Part shown: positions 35,441-45,600 of the stretch, piece by piece
Position numbering within the stretch: the first letter of the stretch is position 1
How the letters are laid out: the number at the start of each line of letters is the position of its first letter
Assembly: GCF_003345355.1 (NCBI RefSeq)
Contig: NZ_QQNB01000005.1
Span: forward strand, 80,331 to 144,330
Length of the DNA: 64,000 nt
DNA from: Sphingomonas aracearum
Lineage (GTDB): Bacteria; Pseudomonadota; Alphaproteobacteria; Sphingomonadales; Sphingomonadaceae
Direction of reading: 5' to 3'
Program-made: the position numbers and the translations under genes
The notes under the pieces: generated by a model
What the model was told of the DNA's origin: nothing
The model's input: the letters and a program-made list of their open reading frames with translations, nothing else
Databases searched by the model: none

Positions 35441-36643
35441 ATGTCTCGACGCTCATTAGTGGCGCGGCTGCTGGCCTGTGGAACCGGCTTGGTGCTCGGT
35501 TCTCCAACGCTCGCGCGACGGACTTCCCGGTCTGCGGGCTCGTGGAACTTTGGCGCGGCTCACCTCGAATGGGAGCCGCTGGAAGTCGGCACGGGTGATA
35601 CCCTCCTTGTTTTGGCGCAAGTGGGCGGCGTGCCGGTGCGGGCGGTGCTCGACAGTGGCAGCGGCGCGTCGATCATGAGCACGGCGCTCGCGGCGAAGCT
35701 CGGCTTGAACAATGGTGAGCGGCGCATGATTAGCGGGCTGAGCGCCAAGGCCCCGGTGCTGCTGGTCCGCGACATCGACGTACAGCTCGCCCGCGAAACC
35801 CGTCGTCTCCCCTTTGCTGTTGTCGGTGATCTAGGTGCTGTGTCGGCGGCCTTCGGACGACCGATCGATATTCTCCTCGGTGCCGATATGTTCACGGGCA
35901 GCTGCATCGCGCTCGATTTCGCGAACAGGCGTATGGCGGTCGTCAAGTCGGGGACGTTCCTCGCCGGCCCTGATTGGCGCGCTGCCGCGCTCGGGCGCGG
36001 TGCCAAGCAGGAGCTGTTCATCCGGGCCTCCGTCGAGGGCCTGTCTCCCGTGCCCTTGATGATCGATCTTGGCAGCTCGGCCGCGCTGATGCTCTCGTCG
36101 GCCTATGCCCGCGATCAAGGGCTGTTGAACGGGAAGCTCGTCTCGACCGCGGCGATCGGCGGCGTCGATGGCGTGCGAGTCAACGATGCTTTCACAACCC
36201 AGAACATCAACATTGAAGGGCTTGGCGTCTCGAACGTCCCCACACTCGGGATGAGAGCTTGGCTCTCCACCAGCACGGTTGGCAATGTCGGCCTACCGCT
36301 GATCGCTCAATTCGACGTGGTATTCGATGTGACGGCCGGGTTCGTGTGGCTCCGGCCGATCGATCCTCGTCACCGTCTGCCGATGCTGAAGGATCGTAGC
36401 GGTCTTGGCCTCGCAGCTTCACCAACGGCGCTTACCGTCGTTCATGTCGCGGCGAACAGTCCTGCGGAAAAGGCTGGCTGGGCGGTCGGCGACCGGATCG
36501 TGGCGGTGAACGGCCATTCGATCGATGCGAACTATACGCGTGGGGAGCTCTGGCAAGTGCGCTCCCGGCCTGCTGGCACCCTCGTAAAGCTGACGATGGC
36601 CTCGGGTGATGTGCGCGACCTCAGGCTAGCCGACTATTACTGA
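35441..36643 (+). CDS. Exported retropepsin-like aspartic protease with PDZ domain
   Basis: This encodes about 400 aa. An N-terminal signal (MSRRSLVARLLACGTGLVLG) is followed by two aspartic-protease-like halves, with catalytic-type motifs VRAVLDSGSGASIMS and PLMIDLGSSAALMLS. A PDZ domain comes last (VAANSPAEKAGWAVGDRIVAVNG). One active-site motif is DSG; the second, DLG, is atypical, so activity is uncertain. The start has a weak ribosome site. It is convergent with and overlaps the PbrR-like gene by seven bases, and it has a MerR-type promoter. Confidence 0.8.
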   Translation: MSRRSLVARLLACGTGLVLGSPTLARRTSRSAGSWNFGAAHLEWEPLEVGTGDTLLVLAQVGGVPVRAVLDSGSGASIMSTALAAKLGLNNGERRMISGLSAKAPVLLVRDIDVQLARETRRLPFAVVGDLGAVSAAFGRPIDILLGADMFTGSCIALDFANRRMAVVKSGTFLAGPDWRAAALGRGAKQELFIRASVEGLSPVPLMIDLGSSAALMLSSAYARDQGLLNGKLVSTAAIGGVDGVRVNDAFTTQNINIEGLGVSNVPTLGMRAWLSTSTVGNVGLPLIAQFDVVFDVTAGFVWLRPIDPRHRLPMLKDRSGLGLAASPTALTVVHVAANSPAEKAGWAVGDRIVAVNGHSIDANYTRGELWQVRSRPAGTLVKLTMASGDVRDLRLADYY

Positions 36644-37056
36644 TCGGCTTGAGGGTGGCCTTTGCCGATCGCCTTCATGATCCGACAATCGGCCATGCGC
36701 GCCTTGGTGCAGCTCTGGCTGAGCATTGCCAACTCATCCCGCAACACCGCGAGTTGCGCCAGCCTCTCCTCCACATCCTTGAGGTGCTGAGCAGCGATAG
36801 CTGAGGCGGCACCACAATCCTGGTCCGGGTTCTGCGCCAGCCCCATCAACGATCGTATTTCGTCGACCGAAAAGCCGAGCCGGCGACCGTTGCGGATGAA
36901 GTGCAAACGCTCGATGTCGCTGGCATCATAGGTTCTACGGCCCGACGCCGTGCGCGGGGCGGAGCGCAGCAACCCGATCGACTCATAAAACCGGATCGTC
37001 GTCACTTTTGTCGACGTCTCGCTGGCGAGCTGCCCAATCATCACCGGCTTCATCAT
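36637..37056 (-). CDS. PbrR/CadR-like MerR-family divalent-metal regulator
   Basis: A 139-aa MerR protein. The helix-turn-helix is IGQLASETSTKVTTIRFYESIGLL with SGRRTYDASDIERLHFI. NPDQDCG supplies the first metal Cys and SCTKARMADCRIM the C-terminal pair, the pattern of PbrR/CadR/ZntR sensors for Pb, Cd or Zn. The ATG at 37056 (or 37053) is used; a far longer open frame is a shadow. It is divergent from the CDF gene. Confidence 0.88.
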   Translation of the reverse strand: MMKPVMIGQLASETSTKVTTIRFYESIGLLRSAPRTASGRRTYDASDIERLHFIRNGRRLGFSVDEIRSLMGLAQNPDQDCGAASAIAAQHLKDVEERLAQLAVLRDELAMLSQSCTKARMADCRIMKAIGKGHPQADQ

Positions 37057-37093
37057 GCCATCCTTGCTAATGCGAACGTGTCGCACATTTCGC

Positions 37094-37124
37094 TTGCTTC
37101 TACAGCGACTGGAGGTGGTAAGGA
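37094..37124 (+). promoter_or_regulatory. MerR-type promoter of the CDF / FTR1 operon
   Basis: TTGCTT (37094-37099), a 19-bp spacer and TAAGGA (37119-37124). Right after the -35 is the imperfect dyad CTACAG-CGA-CTGGAG (37100-37114). This is presumably the site of the PbrR-like regulator. Confidence 0.7.
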
Positions 37125-37131
37125 AGGCCGC

Positions 37132-37758
37132 ATGAATGCTTCTACCGAAAGCTGCGGGTGCCACGGGGAGCCCGCGCGCGCGCAAACCGATCCGGCCTAT
37201 CGCCGTGCGCTGCTGACCGTCGTGGTGCTCAACCTCGGCTTCGGAGTCGCCGAGCTGTTCGGCGGGTTCATCGCCGATAGCCAAGCGCTGAAAGCGGATT
37301 CCCTCGATTTTCTCGGGGACGGGTCGATCAGCCTTATCGGTCTTCTCGCGCTTGCCTGGTCCGCACGGGCGAGGGCAAAGGTCGCGCTGACGCAGGGGTT
37401 GTTTCTCGGTGCGCTTGGCGTGGGCGTAATCGGTTTCGCGATTTGGCGCGCCCTGAACGCAACCGCGCCGGATGCCGAACTGATGGGCACAATCGGCGTT
37501 GTCGCGCTCGCGATCAATGTCGTGTCCGCCTTGGTGCTTGCGCGTTTCCGGGAAGGGGACGCCAATGTTCGCGCGATCTGGCTGTTCAGCCGCAACGACG
37601 CGCTCGCCAATGTCGCGGTGATCGCCGCGGCCGGTCTGGTGGCGTGGACAGGAAGCGCCTGGCCGGACCTCGCCGTCGCCGGCCTCATCGCCCTCCTGTT
37701 CCTCCACTCCGCTTATGAAATCGTCACTGGCGCTCGGCGCGAACTGGGAGAGCGGTAG
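37132..37758 (+). CDS. Cation diffusion facilitator transporter
   Basis: A 208-aa CDF-type inner-membrane transporter. It has about five to six helices. The metal-site helices are visible as LFGGFIADSQALKADSLDFLGD and FSRNDALANVAVIAAAG. An N-terminal CGCHG cluster may bind metal. It lacks the long C-terminal cytoplasmic domain of larger CDFs. The ATG 37132 is used; its stop overlaps the GTG of the next gene. It exports Zn/Cd/Pb-like ions, the exact one unknown. Confidence 0.88.
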   Translation: MNASTESCGCHGEPARAQTDPAYRRALLTVVVLNLGFGVAELFGGFIADSQALKADSLDFLGDGSISLIGLLALAWSARARAKVALTQGLFLGALGVGVIGFAIWRALNATAPDAELMGTIGVVALAINVVSALVLARFREGDANVRAIWLFSRNDALANVAVIAAAGLVAWTGSAWPDLAVAGLIALLFLHSAYEIVTGARRELGER

Positions 37759-39725
37759 TGCGTCTGCTCACCTTGATCCGGGCAATGCTCTCGCTGCGGC
37801 TGCTCGCCGCGCTCGCTGCGCTGCTGATCCCTGCTGCGGCATTCGCCGAACCCGGCGACGTGCAAACCGCATGGCGGCTGCTCGACTATATGGCCGTCGA
37901 TTATGGAGGCGCGGTCGCGAACGGTCGGATCAAGAGCGCGTCGGAATACGCCGAAATGAATGAGTTTGCCGCGTCGGTCTCGACACGGCTTCAAGGCCTG
38001 CCGGCGAAGCCGGAGCGCCAAGCCCTCATTCAGCGGGCCGCCAACCTCCAAGCGGTAATCGCGGAAAAGGGATCGACTGAACAGGTGGCAACACTGGCGC
38101 ACGGGCTCGCGGCCGAACTGCTGCGCGCCTACCCGGTGCCGCTCGCGCCCGATAAGGCTCCGAACCTCGTCTCCGGCCATGCCCTGTTCCAACAATCCTG
38201 CGCGTCCTGTCACGGCATGACGGGCAACGGCCGTGGCCCCGACGCCGCCAAGCTCGCGACACCCCCGATCGCCTTTACCGATGCCGAACGTGCGCGCCAG
38301 CGCAGCGTCTTCGCGCTCTATCAGGTGGTGACGCAGGGCATCGACGGGACGGCGATGCAGAGCTTCGCCGATCTGCCGAACGATCAGCGCTGGGCGGTAG
38401 CATTCCGAGCCGGGAGCTTCGCCTTCACGGACGCGCAGGCGCGCGAAGGCGAGCAGCTTTGGAAATCCGACCCGACACTTCGCCGGCGCATTCCGGACCT
38501 GAAAGCCCTGGTCGCGCTCACCCCGGCCGGGCTCGGCGCGGCAATCGGCGGCGCCAAGGCTGAAGCCGTGCTCGCGTTCCTGCGTCGTCATCCCGAACAG
38601 GTGATGCAACAGGCTCCCGGCTCGCTCGTGGTCGCCCGCGCCAAGCTCGCCGAAAGCGTGGCCGCTGCCCGGCGTGGCGATGCGCGCATGGCGAAAGAGC
38701 TGGCGCTCTCGGCCTATCTCGATGGGTTCGAGCCGATCGAACCAACGCTCACCGCGCGCGACGCGACGCTGATGGGCCGAATCGAGGGCGCCATGGGGGA
38801 GTTCCGCGCCGCGATCGACCGGGGCGCATCGCCCGATGATCTCGCGGAGAAGGTCACGGTGCTGGGCGGCTTTTTCGATGATGCAGAAGCGGCGCTCGCG
38901 CCCGATGCCGCCACCGAGGCGTCCACGTTCCTGGGCGCGTTCACGATCCTGCTGCGTGAAGGGCTTGAGGCCCTGCTCATCGTCGTCGCCATGATCGCAT
39001 TCCTGCGTAAAGCCGACCGCGGCGAGGCGCTGCGCTACGTTCATGGCGGCTGGGTCAGCGCGATCATCGCGGGCGGAATCACCTGGGCGGTCGCCACCTA
39101 TGCAATCGGGATCAGCGGCGCGAGCCGGGAGCTGACCGAAGGGTTCGGCTCGCTGTTCGCCGCGGTCGTGCTGCTCTCGGTCGGGATTTGGATGCACGGT
39201 AAGGCGCAAGCCGATCAGTGGCAGCGCTATATTCGCGAGAAGATGTCGCGGGCGCTCTCGGGCGGGTCGGGCTGGTTCCTGTTCGGACTCGCCTTCGTGG
39301 TCGTCTATCGCGAGGTTTTCGAGACGATCCTGTTCTATGCCGCGCTTTCGGCGCAAGGTGACAACGGGATGCTTCTCGCGGGGGCCGGGTCGGCGATTGG
39401 ACTGCTCAGCCTGATCGCTTGGGCCATGCTTCGCTACAGTCGCAAGCTGCCGATCGCGCAGTTCTTCCGCTATAGCTCCTGGCTCATGGCCGTTCTGACC
39501 GTCGTGCTTGCGGGTAAAGGCGTCGCCGCGCTCCAGGAAGCCGGCCTTATCAACATCGCACCGCTCGCGGACGTGCCACGGCTGTCGATGCTCGGCGTGT
39601 TTCCCACTTGGCAATCGGTGCTGGCGCAACTCCTGATGGCGGTCGCCATTGCGGTCGGGTTCGCCTGGAACGGGCGCGACCGATCCCGCTCGGGTTCCGG
39701 CTCAGTGACCCTTGGTTCGAATTAG
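37758..39725 (+). CDS. Cytochrome c / FTR1-type permease fusion (PbrT-like)
   Basis: A 655-aa protein. A signal peptide is followed by a periplasmic helical region and a haem c site (SCASCHGMTGNGRGP, cysteines 148 and 151). The C-terminal half is an FTR1 iron-permease domain with about seven helices and REGLEALLIVVAM and YREVFETILFY (REGLE and RExxE iron-binding motifs). PbrT in lead operons has this layout. Next to a PbrR-like regulator, uptake of Pb(II) or Fe is likely. It begins with GTG overlapping the CDF stop. Confidence 0.9.
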   Translation: MRLLTLIRAMLSLRLLAALAALLIPAAAFAEPGDVQTAWRLLDYMAVDYGGAVANGRIKSASEYAEMNEFAASVSTRLQGLPAKPERQALIQRAANLQAVIAEKGSTEQVATLAHGLAAELLRAYPVPLAPDKAPNLVSGHALFQQSCASCHGMTGNGRGPDAAKLATPPIAFTDAERARQRSVFALYQVVTQGIDGTAMQSFADLPNDQRWAVAFRAGSFAFTDAQAREGEQLWKSDPTLRRRIPDLKALVALTPAGLGAAIGGAKAEAVLAFLRRHPEQVMQQAPGSLVVARAKLAESVAAARRGDARMAKELALSAYLDGFEPIEPTLTARDATLMGRIEGAMGEFRAAIDRGASPDDLAEKVTVLGGFFDDAEAALAPDAATEASTFLGAFTILLREGLEALLIVVAMIAFLRKADRGEALRYVHGGWVSAIIAGGITWAVATYAIGISGASRELTEGFGSLFAAVVLLSVGIWMHGKAQADQWQRYIREKMSRALSGGSGWFLFGLAFVVVYREVFETILFYAALSAQGDNGMLLAGAGSAIGLLSLIAWAMLRYSRKLPIAQFFRYSSWLMAVLTVVLAGKGVAALQEAGLINIAPLADVPRLSMLGVFPTWQSVLAQLLMAVAIAVGFAWNGRDRSRSGSGSVTLGSN

Positions 39726-39765
39726 TGCAATGACATGAAAACCCTTCCGTGATAGAGGCAAGCTA

Positions 39766-40095
39766 GTGCGAGCCTTTTTGCCTTTCCTGACATGCCTGAT
39801 GCTGGTCCTGACCAGCTTCTCCGGCATGGCCCATGCCGCCGATCTGGCGGGGGGAAGCATCGCGGGCGTTGAGTTCACGGTCCATACCGCCGGTGACATC
39901 GATCAGGTGCCATCGGACTCGGACAAGAATGTCCCGCATCATCACAATTATTGTCACGGACACGACGTCGGCGCGCCTGCGCGCACGACGATGGAATATA
40001 CCCCCGTCCTCACAGTGCCCAAGCCGACAATCTCCGCCTCTGCGTCGCTCGACGGCCGCACCGGCATGGTCCATTTGAGGCCCCCCCAAGCCTGA
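39766..40095 (+). CDS. Small exported His-containing protein upstream of czcC
   Basis: A 109-aa protein beginning with GTG, with a signal peptide (MRAFLPFLTCLMLVLTSFSGMAHA). A cluster VPHHHNYCHGHD may bind metal. Its place just before czcC resembles CzcI-type leader proteins, but similarity was not established. It lies 40 bp after the FTR1 gene, so czc may be co-transcribed with the pbr-like genes. Confidence 0.7.
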   Translation: MRAFLPFLTCLMLVLTSFSGMAHAADLAGGSIAGVEFTVHTAGDIDQVPSDSDKNVPHHHNYCHGHDVGAPARTTMEYTPVLTVPKPTISASASLDGRTGMVHLRPPQA

Positions 40096-40154
40096 CGTCC
40101 GATTTGGGCGTGCGTTGGCGCGCCCTGTCGATCATCGTCAGGAGTCCTATTTTC

Positions 40155-41432
40155 ATGAATCGTATCCTCGCGGCCATGCTGGCCGCAGCGTCTTGCGCCA
40201 CGATGGCGCAGGCGCAGGTCGGACCGTCCGCGCCTGTTGCGCAGGATGCGCCGGTCTACACGCTTGACCAAGCGGTCAGTGCAGCGGGCGGTTCGGCCCC
40301 TGCTGCGGAAGCGGCGACAGCTGGAATCGACGCGGCCCGTGCAGGTCGCACAGTCGCCGGCTTGCGGCCCAATCCGGTGGTTCAAGGCCAAGTCGAGAAT
40401 GTCATCGGCTCCGGGCCGTATCGGGGGGTCCGCAGCGCGGAAACCACGGTCGGCTTTGCGATCCCGATCGAGCTAGGCGGCAAGCGCGGCGCCCGCGTCG
40501 CGGTCGCCAATGCGCAATTGTCCCGGGCCGAGATCCAGGCCGCGATCATCGCGGCGGATGTCCGGCTTCAGGTAACGCAGCTCTATGTCGAAGCGGTCGC
40601 GGCCGATCGCCGGGTAATGACAGCCCGCGATCAGGCCCGGATCGCCAGCGATGCGCTGCGGGCCGCGAGCGTTCGCGTGCAGGCAGGGCGGGCATCGCCA
40701 CTCGAGCAACAGCGCGCGGATGTCGCGCGTATCAATGCCGACGCCAATGTGGAACGGCAGCTTCGCTTGGCCGAGGCGGCCCGCGCCAATCTGGCGCGTC
40801 GGATCGGACGGCCGATCGACGGCCTGCTCGATGACACGCTGCTCGATCGCCTTCCCGGTGTGAACGTCTATGGGCCGTTGGCACCGGTCAACACGACCGG
40901 CACACTCGCGCTGGCGGCAGCCAACGCGGATTTCTCCATTGCCGAAGCCGGCGTGCGGCTCGCGCGCGCCAATCGCGTGCCTGACCTGAACGTCGGGCCG
41001 TCGATCCGCCGCCTGGAAGCGACCAACGACATGGCGGCGGTGTTCAGCGTGTCGATCCCGATCCCGGTGTTCAACAATGGTCGCGCCGCGATTGCGCAGG
41101 CGACCGCGCAGCGGACCCAGGCGGATGCGCAGCGCCGCGTGACCGCGCTCGACATCGAACAGGCGATCACGGACGCGCAGGCGCAGGCGGCCAATGCCGC
41201 AACGACGGCTCGTGCGGCGTCGGGGCCGGCGCTGGCGGCTGCACAGGAGGCCGCCCGCATCGCGCGGATCGGCTATCGCGAGGGCAAGTTCGGCCAGCTC
41301 GAATTGCTCGATGCTGAACGCACGCTCGCCGAAACGCGGGTCGCCGCGATCGACGCGCTTGCCAATTACCAGAATGCCCGCGCGCAAGTGGAGCGACTGA
41401 CCGCTCCTGCGCCCAATGGGGGGAATCAGTGA
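40155..41432 (+). CDS. czcC: CzcC-like outer membrane factor
   Basis: A 425-aa TolC-family channel. It has a signal peptide (MNRILAAMLAAASCATMAQA) and two helical repeats. NPVVQGQVENVIGSGPY and the LGGKRGARVAVANAQL segment are typical of CzcC. The start is at 40155 with GGAG upstream. It overlaps czcB by one base (TGATG). Confidence 0.93.
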   Translation: MNRILAAMLAAASCATMAQAQVGPSAPVAQDAPVYTLDQAVSAAGGSAPAAEAATAGIDAARAGRTVAGLRPNPVVQGQVENVIGSGPYRGVRSAETTVGFAIPIELGGKRGARVAVANAQLSRAEIQAAIIAADVRLQVTQLYVEAVAADRRVMTARDQARIASDALRAASVRVQAGRASPLEQQRADVARINADANVERQLRLAEAARANLARRIGRPIDGLLDDTLLDRLPGVNVYGPLAPVNTTGTLALAAANADFSIAEAGVRLARANRVPDLNVGPSIRRLEATNDMAAVFSVSIPIPVFNNGRAAIAQATAQRTQADAQRRVTALDIEQAITDAQAQAANAATTARAASGPALAAAQEAARIARIGYREGKFGQLELLDAERTLAETRVAAIDALANYQNARAQVERLTAPAPNGGNQ

Positions 41433-42610
41433 TGAAGAGCTTTTATCTCGCGGGCGCGGCGTCGCTCGCCCTGCTCTTGGCTGCCTGCGGCGGCAAGGAT
41501 GGCGGAAACGAGGCAACTGCCGAAGGCGCAGCTGCCAATGAGACGGCAGCGGGCACGGAAAAGGGCGGTGCTGAAGGCGGTCATGCCGGTGAAGGCGTTG
41601 TCACATTGGGTGCCGACCAGATCGCCACAGCGGGCGTCCAGGTCGGACGGCCGATCATCGGCGGGGCCGGGACGATCGAGCTGCCCGCGATCATCGAGGG
41701 CGACCCACAGGGAACGCAGGTCGTCTCGGCCGCAATTGCGGGACGCGTGGTCGCGCTCACCCGTAACCTCGGCCAATCGGTCGGACGCGGCCAGACCATT
41801 GCTGTCATCGAAAGCCGCGAGGCGGCGCAGATCAAGGGCGAGGTCGAGGCGGCGCGGGCGCGGCTTCAGCTCGCTAATTCGAACCTCGCGCGCGAACAGC
41901 GGCTGTTCGCGCAGAGAGTCTCCCCTGAACAGGATCTGATCGCCGCCCGCACAGCGGCGACGGAGGCGCGGATCGCCCTGACGCAGGCGCAGAGCATGGT
42001 TTCGGCGGCGGGTGTCGGCGGCGGCGGGCTCAACCGGCTCGGCATTGCCGCGCCGATCTCGGGCCAGATCATTGCGCGCCCCGTGACGCTGGGACAAACG
42101 GTCGCGGCGGATGCCGAACTCTATCGCATCGCCAACCTGAGCCAGGTGTCGATCGCGCTTAATCTCAAGCCCGAGGATGCGGGCCGGGTGCGTCCCGGCA
42201 ATACGGTGCTGGTGAAGGCGGCAGGCCGTCAGGCGACCGCCCGCGTGACCTTCGTGTCGCCGGCGCTTGATCCGCAGACGCGGCTCGTGCCGGCGCTCGC
42301 CACGCTCGACAATCGCGGTGGCGAATGGCGGGTCGGCGAGCCTGTGACGGCAGCCGTGCAGCTCACGGGCAGCGGCGGGAGCGGGGCGGTCCGCGTGCCG
42401 ACGACGGCGGTCCAGAGTTTCGAGGGCAAGTCGGTCGTGTTCGTGCGCACGCCCACCGGCTTCAAGGCGACCCCGGTCCAGCTCGGCGATGCGTCGGGCG
42501 ACACGGTGATCGTCCGGTCGGGCCTGACCGGCAACGAACAGATCGCCACCACCGGAAGTTTCACGCTCAAGGCCGAGATCGGCAAGGGCGAAGCGAGCCA
42601 CGAGGATTAA
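41432..42610 (+). CDS. czcB: CzcB-like membrane fusion lipoprotein
   Basis: A 392-aa periplasmic adaptor. The lipobox LALLLAACGG anchors it to the inner membrane. The barrel-sandwich (GRVVALTRNLGQSVGRGQTIAVIES), the helical hairpin (AARARLQLANSNLAREQRLFAQ) and beta-barrel domains are in order. It joins CzcA and CzcC in the Co/Zn/Cd pump. No free chaperone-type domain is fused, unlike CusB at 10690. Confidence 0.94.
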   Translation: MKSFYLAGAASLALLLAACGGKDGGNEATAEGAAANETAAGTEKGGAEGGHAGEGVVTLGADQIATAGVQVGRPIIGGAGTIELPAIIEGDPQGTQVVSAAIAGRVVALTRNLGQSVGRGQTIAVIESREAAQIKGEVEAARARLQLANSNLAREQRLFAQRVSPEQDLIAARTAATEARIALTQAQSMVSAAGVGGGGLNRLGIAAPISGQIIARPVTLGQTVAADAELYRIANLSQVSIALNLKPEDAGRVRPGNTVLVKAAGRQATARVTFVSPALDPQTRLVPALATLDNRGGEWRVGEPVTAAVQLTGSGGSGAVRVPTTAVQSFEGKSVVFVRTPTGFKATPVQLGDASGDTVIVRSGLTGNEQIATTGSFTLKAEIGKGEASHED

Positions 42611-42613
42611 GCC

Positions 42614-45600
42614 ATGATCGCCCGTATCGTAACCTGGGCGGTCGAGAAGCGCTGGCTAGTCCTGCTCCTCACCGTCATCGTCGCCGCCATCGGCGCCTTT
42701 TCCCTCTACCGGCTACCGATCGACGCGGTGCCGGACATCACCAACAATCAGGTCCAGATCAACGTCCGCGCGCCTGCCCTCTCGCCCGAGCTGGTCGAGA
42801 AGCAGGTGTCGTTTCCAATCGAAACCGCGCTCGCCGGCACCCCCGGCCTGGAATATACGCGCTCGTTGAGCCGCAACGGCTTCGCGCAGATCACAGCGGT
42901 CTTTTCGGACGCGACGGACATCTATTTCGCCCGCCAGCAGGTGGGCGAGCGTCTGCGGGGCGTGCAAGAGAATCTGCCCGACGGCGTGAACCCTGAAATG
43001 GGTCCGATCGCGACAGGCCTGGGCGAGGTGTACATGTACACCGTTCGTCTCGATCATCGCGAGGACGACAAGCACAAGCCCGGTGAACCGGGCCAACAGC
43101 CCGATGGCAGCTACATCACGCCAGAGGGCGAGCGACTGACGACCGAAGAGGACAAGGCGACCTACCTGCGCACCGCGCAGGACTGGATCGTGACGCCGCT
43201 TCTGAAGACCACACCGGGCCTCGCCGGTGTCGACTCGATTGGCGGTTACGCCAAGCAGTTCCTCGTCGTGCCCGACGTGCAGAAGCTGGCCTCGCTCGGC
43301 ATCACGCTGACGGACCTGGGAAATGCGCTGGAGCGCAATAACACCAGCGTCGGCGGTGGCTTCGTCAATCGCAATGGCGAAGGTCTGGCTGTTCGCTCGG
43401 ATGCGCTCGTTCGCAATGCCAGCGAGTTGGCCAGGACCGTGATCGCGACACGTAACGGCGTGCCGATCACGGTCGAACAAGTTGCGACTGTGAAGACGGG
43501 TCAGGCGATCCGCATGGGTTCGGCATCGGAGAACGGTACCGAAGTCGTCGTCGGCACGGCGATCATGCGGATCGGCGAGAACAGCCGCATCGTGTCGACC
43601 GCGGTCGCTGAGAAACTGAAGACGATCAACGCTTCGCTGCCTCCTGACGTCGTAATTCAGCCGGTGCTGAACCGCACCGAGCTAGTCAATTCGACGATCA
43701 AGACGGTCGCGAAAAACCTGTCCGAAGGCGCGGTGCTGGTCATCGTCGTGCTCTTCCTGCTGCTCGGCAACTTCCGTGCGGCCCTGATCGCGGCGCTGGT
43801 CATCCCGATTACCATGATGCTGACCGGCTTCGGGATGCTGCGTGCCGGTGTCTCCGCCAATCTGATGAGCCTCGGCGCCTTGGACTTCGGTCTGATTGTC
43901 GATGGCGCTGTCATCATCGTCGAAAACGCGCTGCGCCGGCTTGCCGAGCAACAGCATCATGAAGGACGATTGCTCAGCGTCAAGGAACGGCTCGCGACCG
44001 TGGCTTCCGCTGCGCGTGAGATGATCCGTCCCTCGGTGTACGGGCAGGCGATCATCATCCTTGTCTATGTGCCGCTGCTCACGTTGACCGGCGTGGAGGG
44101 CAAGACGTTCGTGCCGATGGCGCTCACCGTCATCATCGCGCTCGCCTTCGCCTTCATCCTCTCTCTCACCTTCGTGCCGGCGATGATCGCGATCTGGCTA
44201 TCGAAGAAGGTTGAGGAGAAGGACGGCCGCATTATCACGTGGCTGAAGAAGCGCTACGAACCTGGTCTTGATCGGGCGATGAAGCGTCCGACCGTGACGA
44301 TCGGGGCGGGTGTCGCGAGCCTTGTGGTGGCGGCGCTGGCCTTCACCACGCTCGGCTCGGTGTTCCTGCCGCAGCTCGATGAAGGCGATTTGCTGATCCA
44401 GTCGCTCCGTATTCCGGCGACGTCGGTCCAGCAGAGCCAGGCGATGCAGGTGCCGATCGAGCGAATGATGTCGAAGCAGCCGGAGGTGCAGTTCGTCTAT
44501 TCCAAGACGGGCACCGCCGAGCTGGCGGCCGACCCGATGCCGCCGAACGCAACCGACATGTTCGTTATCCTGAAGCCGCGCAAGGATTGGCCGAATCCTG
44601 AGCTTCCCAAGGAGGAGCTGGTGAGCCGGATCGAGGGTAAGCTCGCGAAGATCCCGGGCAATGCCTACGAGATCACCCAGCCCATCCAGATGCGCTTCAA
44701 TGAGCTGATCGCCGGCGTGCGCGGTGACATCGCGGTGAAGGTGTTCGGGGACGACTTCAACCAGATGAACCGGACGGCCGAGCAAATCGCTGCGACGCTG
44801 CGTAAGACGCAGGGTGCCGCGGACGTGAAAGTCGAGCAAACGACAGGTCTTCCCATGCTCGACATCCGCGTCAATCGTGACGCGATGGCGCGCCTGGGCG
44901 TCACGGCGCAAGACGTGCAGGACACCGTGACTGCCACGATCGGCGGGCGGACCTCGGGCCAGATCTTCGAGGGCGATCGTCGCTTCCCGGTGGTGATCCG
45001 CCTGTCTGAGGCGCAGCGCGCCGACATCGGCCTGCTCCAGCAGGTGCAGGTGCCGGTCGCAGGCGGCGGCTATGTGCCGCTGTCCAGCGTCGCCGAGATC
45101 AAGGTGGTCGACGGTCCCAACCAGATCAGCCGCGAGAACGGCAAACGGCGCGTGGTGGTGCAAGCCAACGTGCGTGGCCGCGACGTCGGATCGGTGGTTG
45201 CGGATGCGCAGGCAGCGATCGCCAGCCAGGTTCGGCTGCCTGCCGGTACCTATCTCGAATGGGGCGGCCAATTCGAAAACCTGCAATCGGCAAGCGAGCG
45301 GCTGAAGCTGGTTATTCCGGCCTGCTTCATCCTGATCCTGTTGCTGCTCTATGGCGCATTGGGATCGGTCCGCGATGCCGCGATCGTCTTCACCGGCGTG
45401 CCCTTCGCGCTGGTGGGCGGTGTCCTGCTGCTCTTCTTGCGAGGCATGGACTTTTCGATTTCGGCGGCGGTGGGCTTCATCGCCCTGTCGGGCATCGCGG
45501 TCCTCAACGGCCTCGTGATGGTCAGCTCGATCCAGGATCTGATCCGGTCGGGGCTATCGCGCGAAGAGGCGGCCCATGTCGGCGCAATGCAGCGTCTGCG

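Noticed and set aside
37713..39629. 638-aa open frame on the minus strand
   Set aside because: Its Arg/Glu/Gln/His-rich sequence is the mirror of the cytochrome/FTR1 gene, which has clear motifs.
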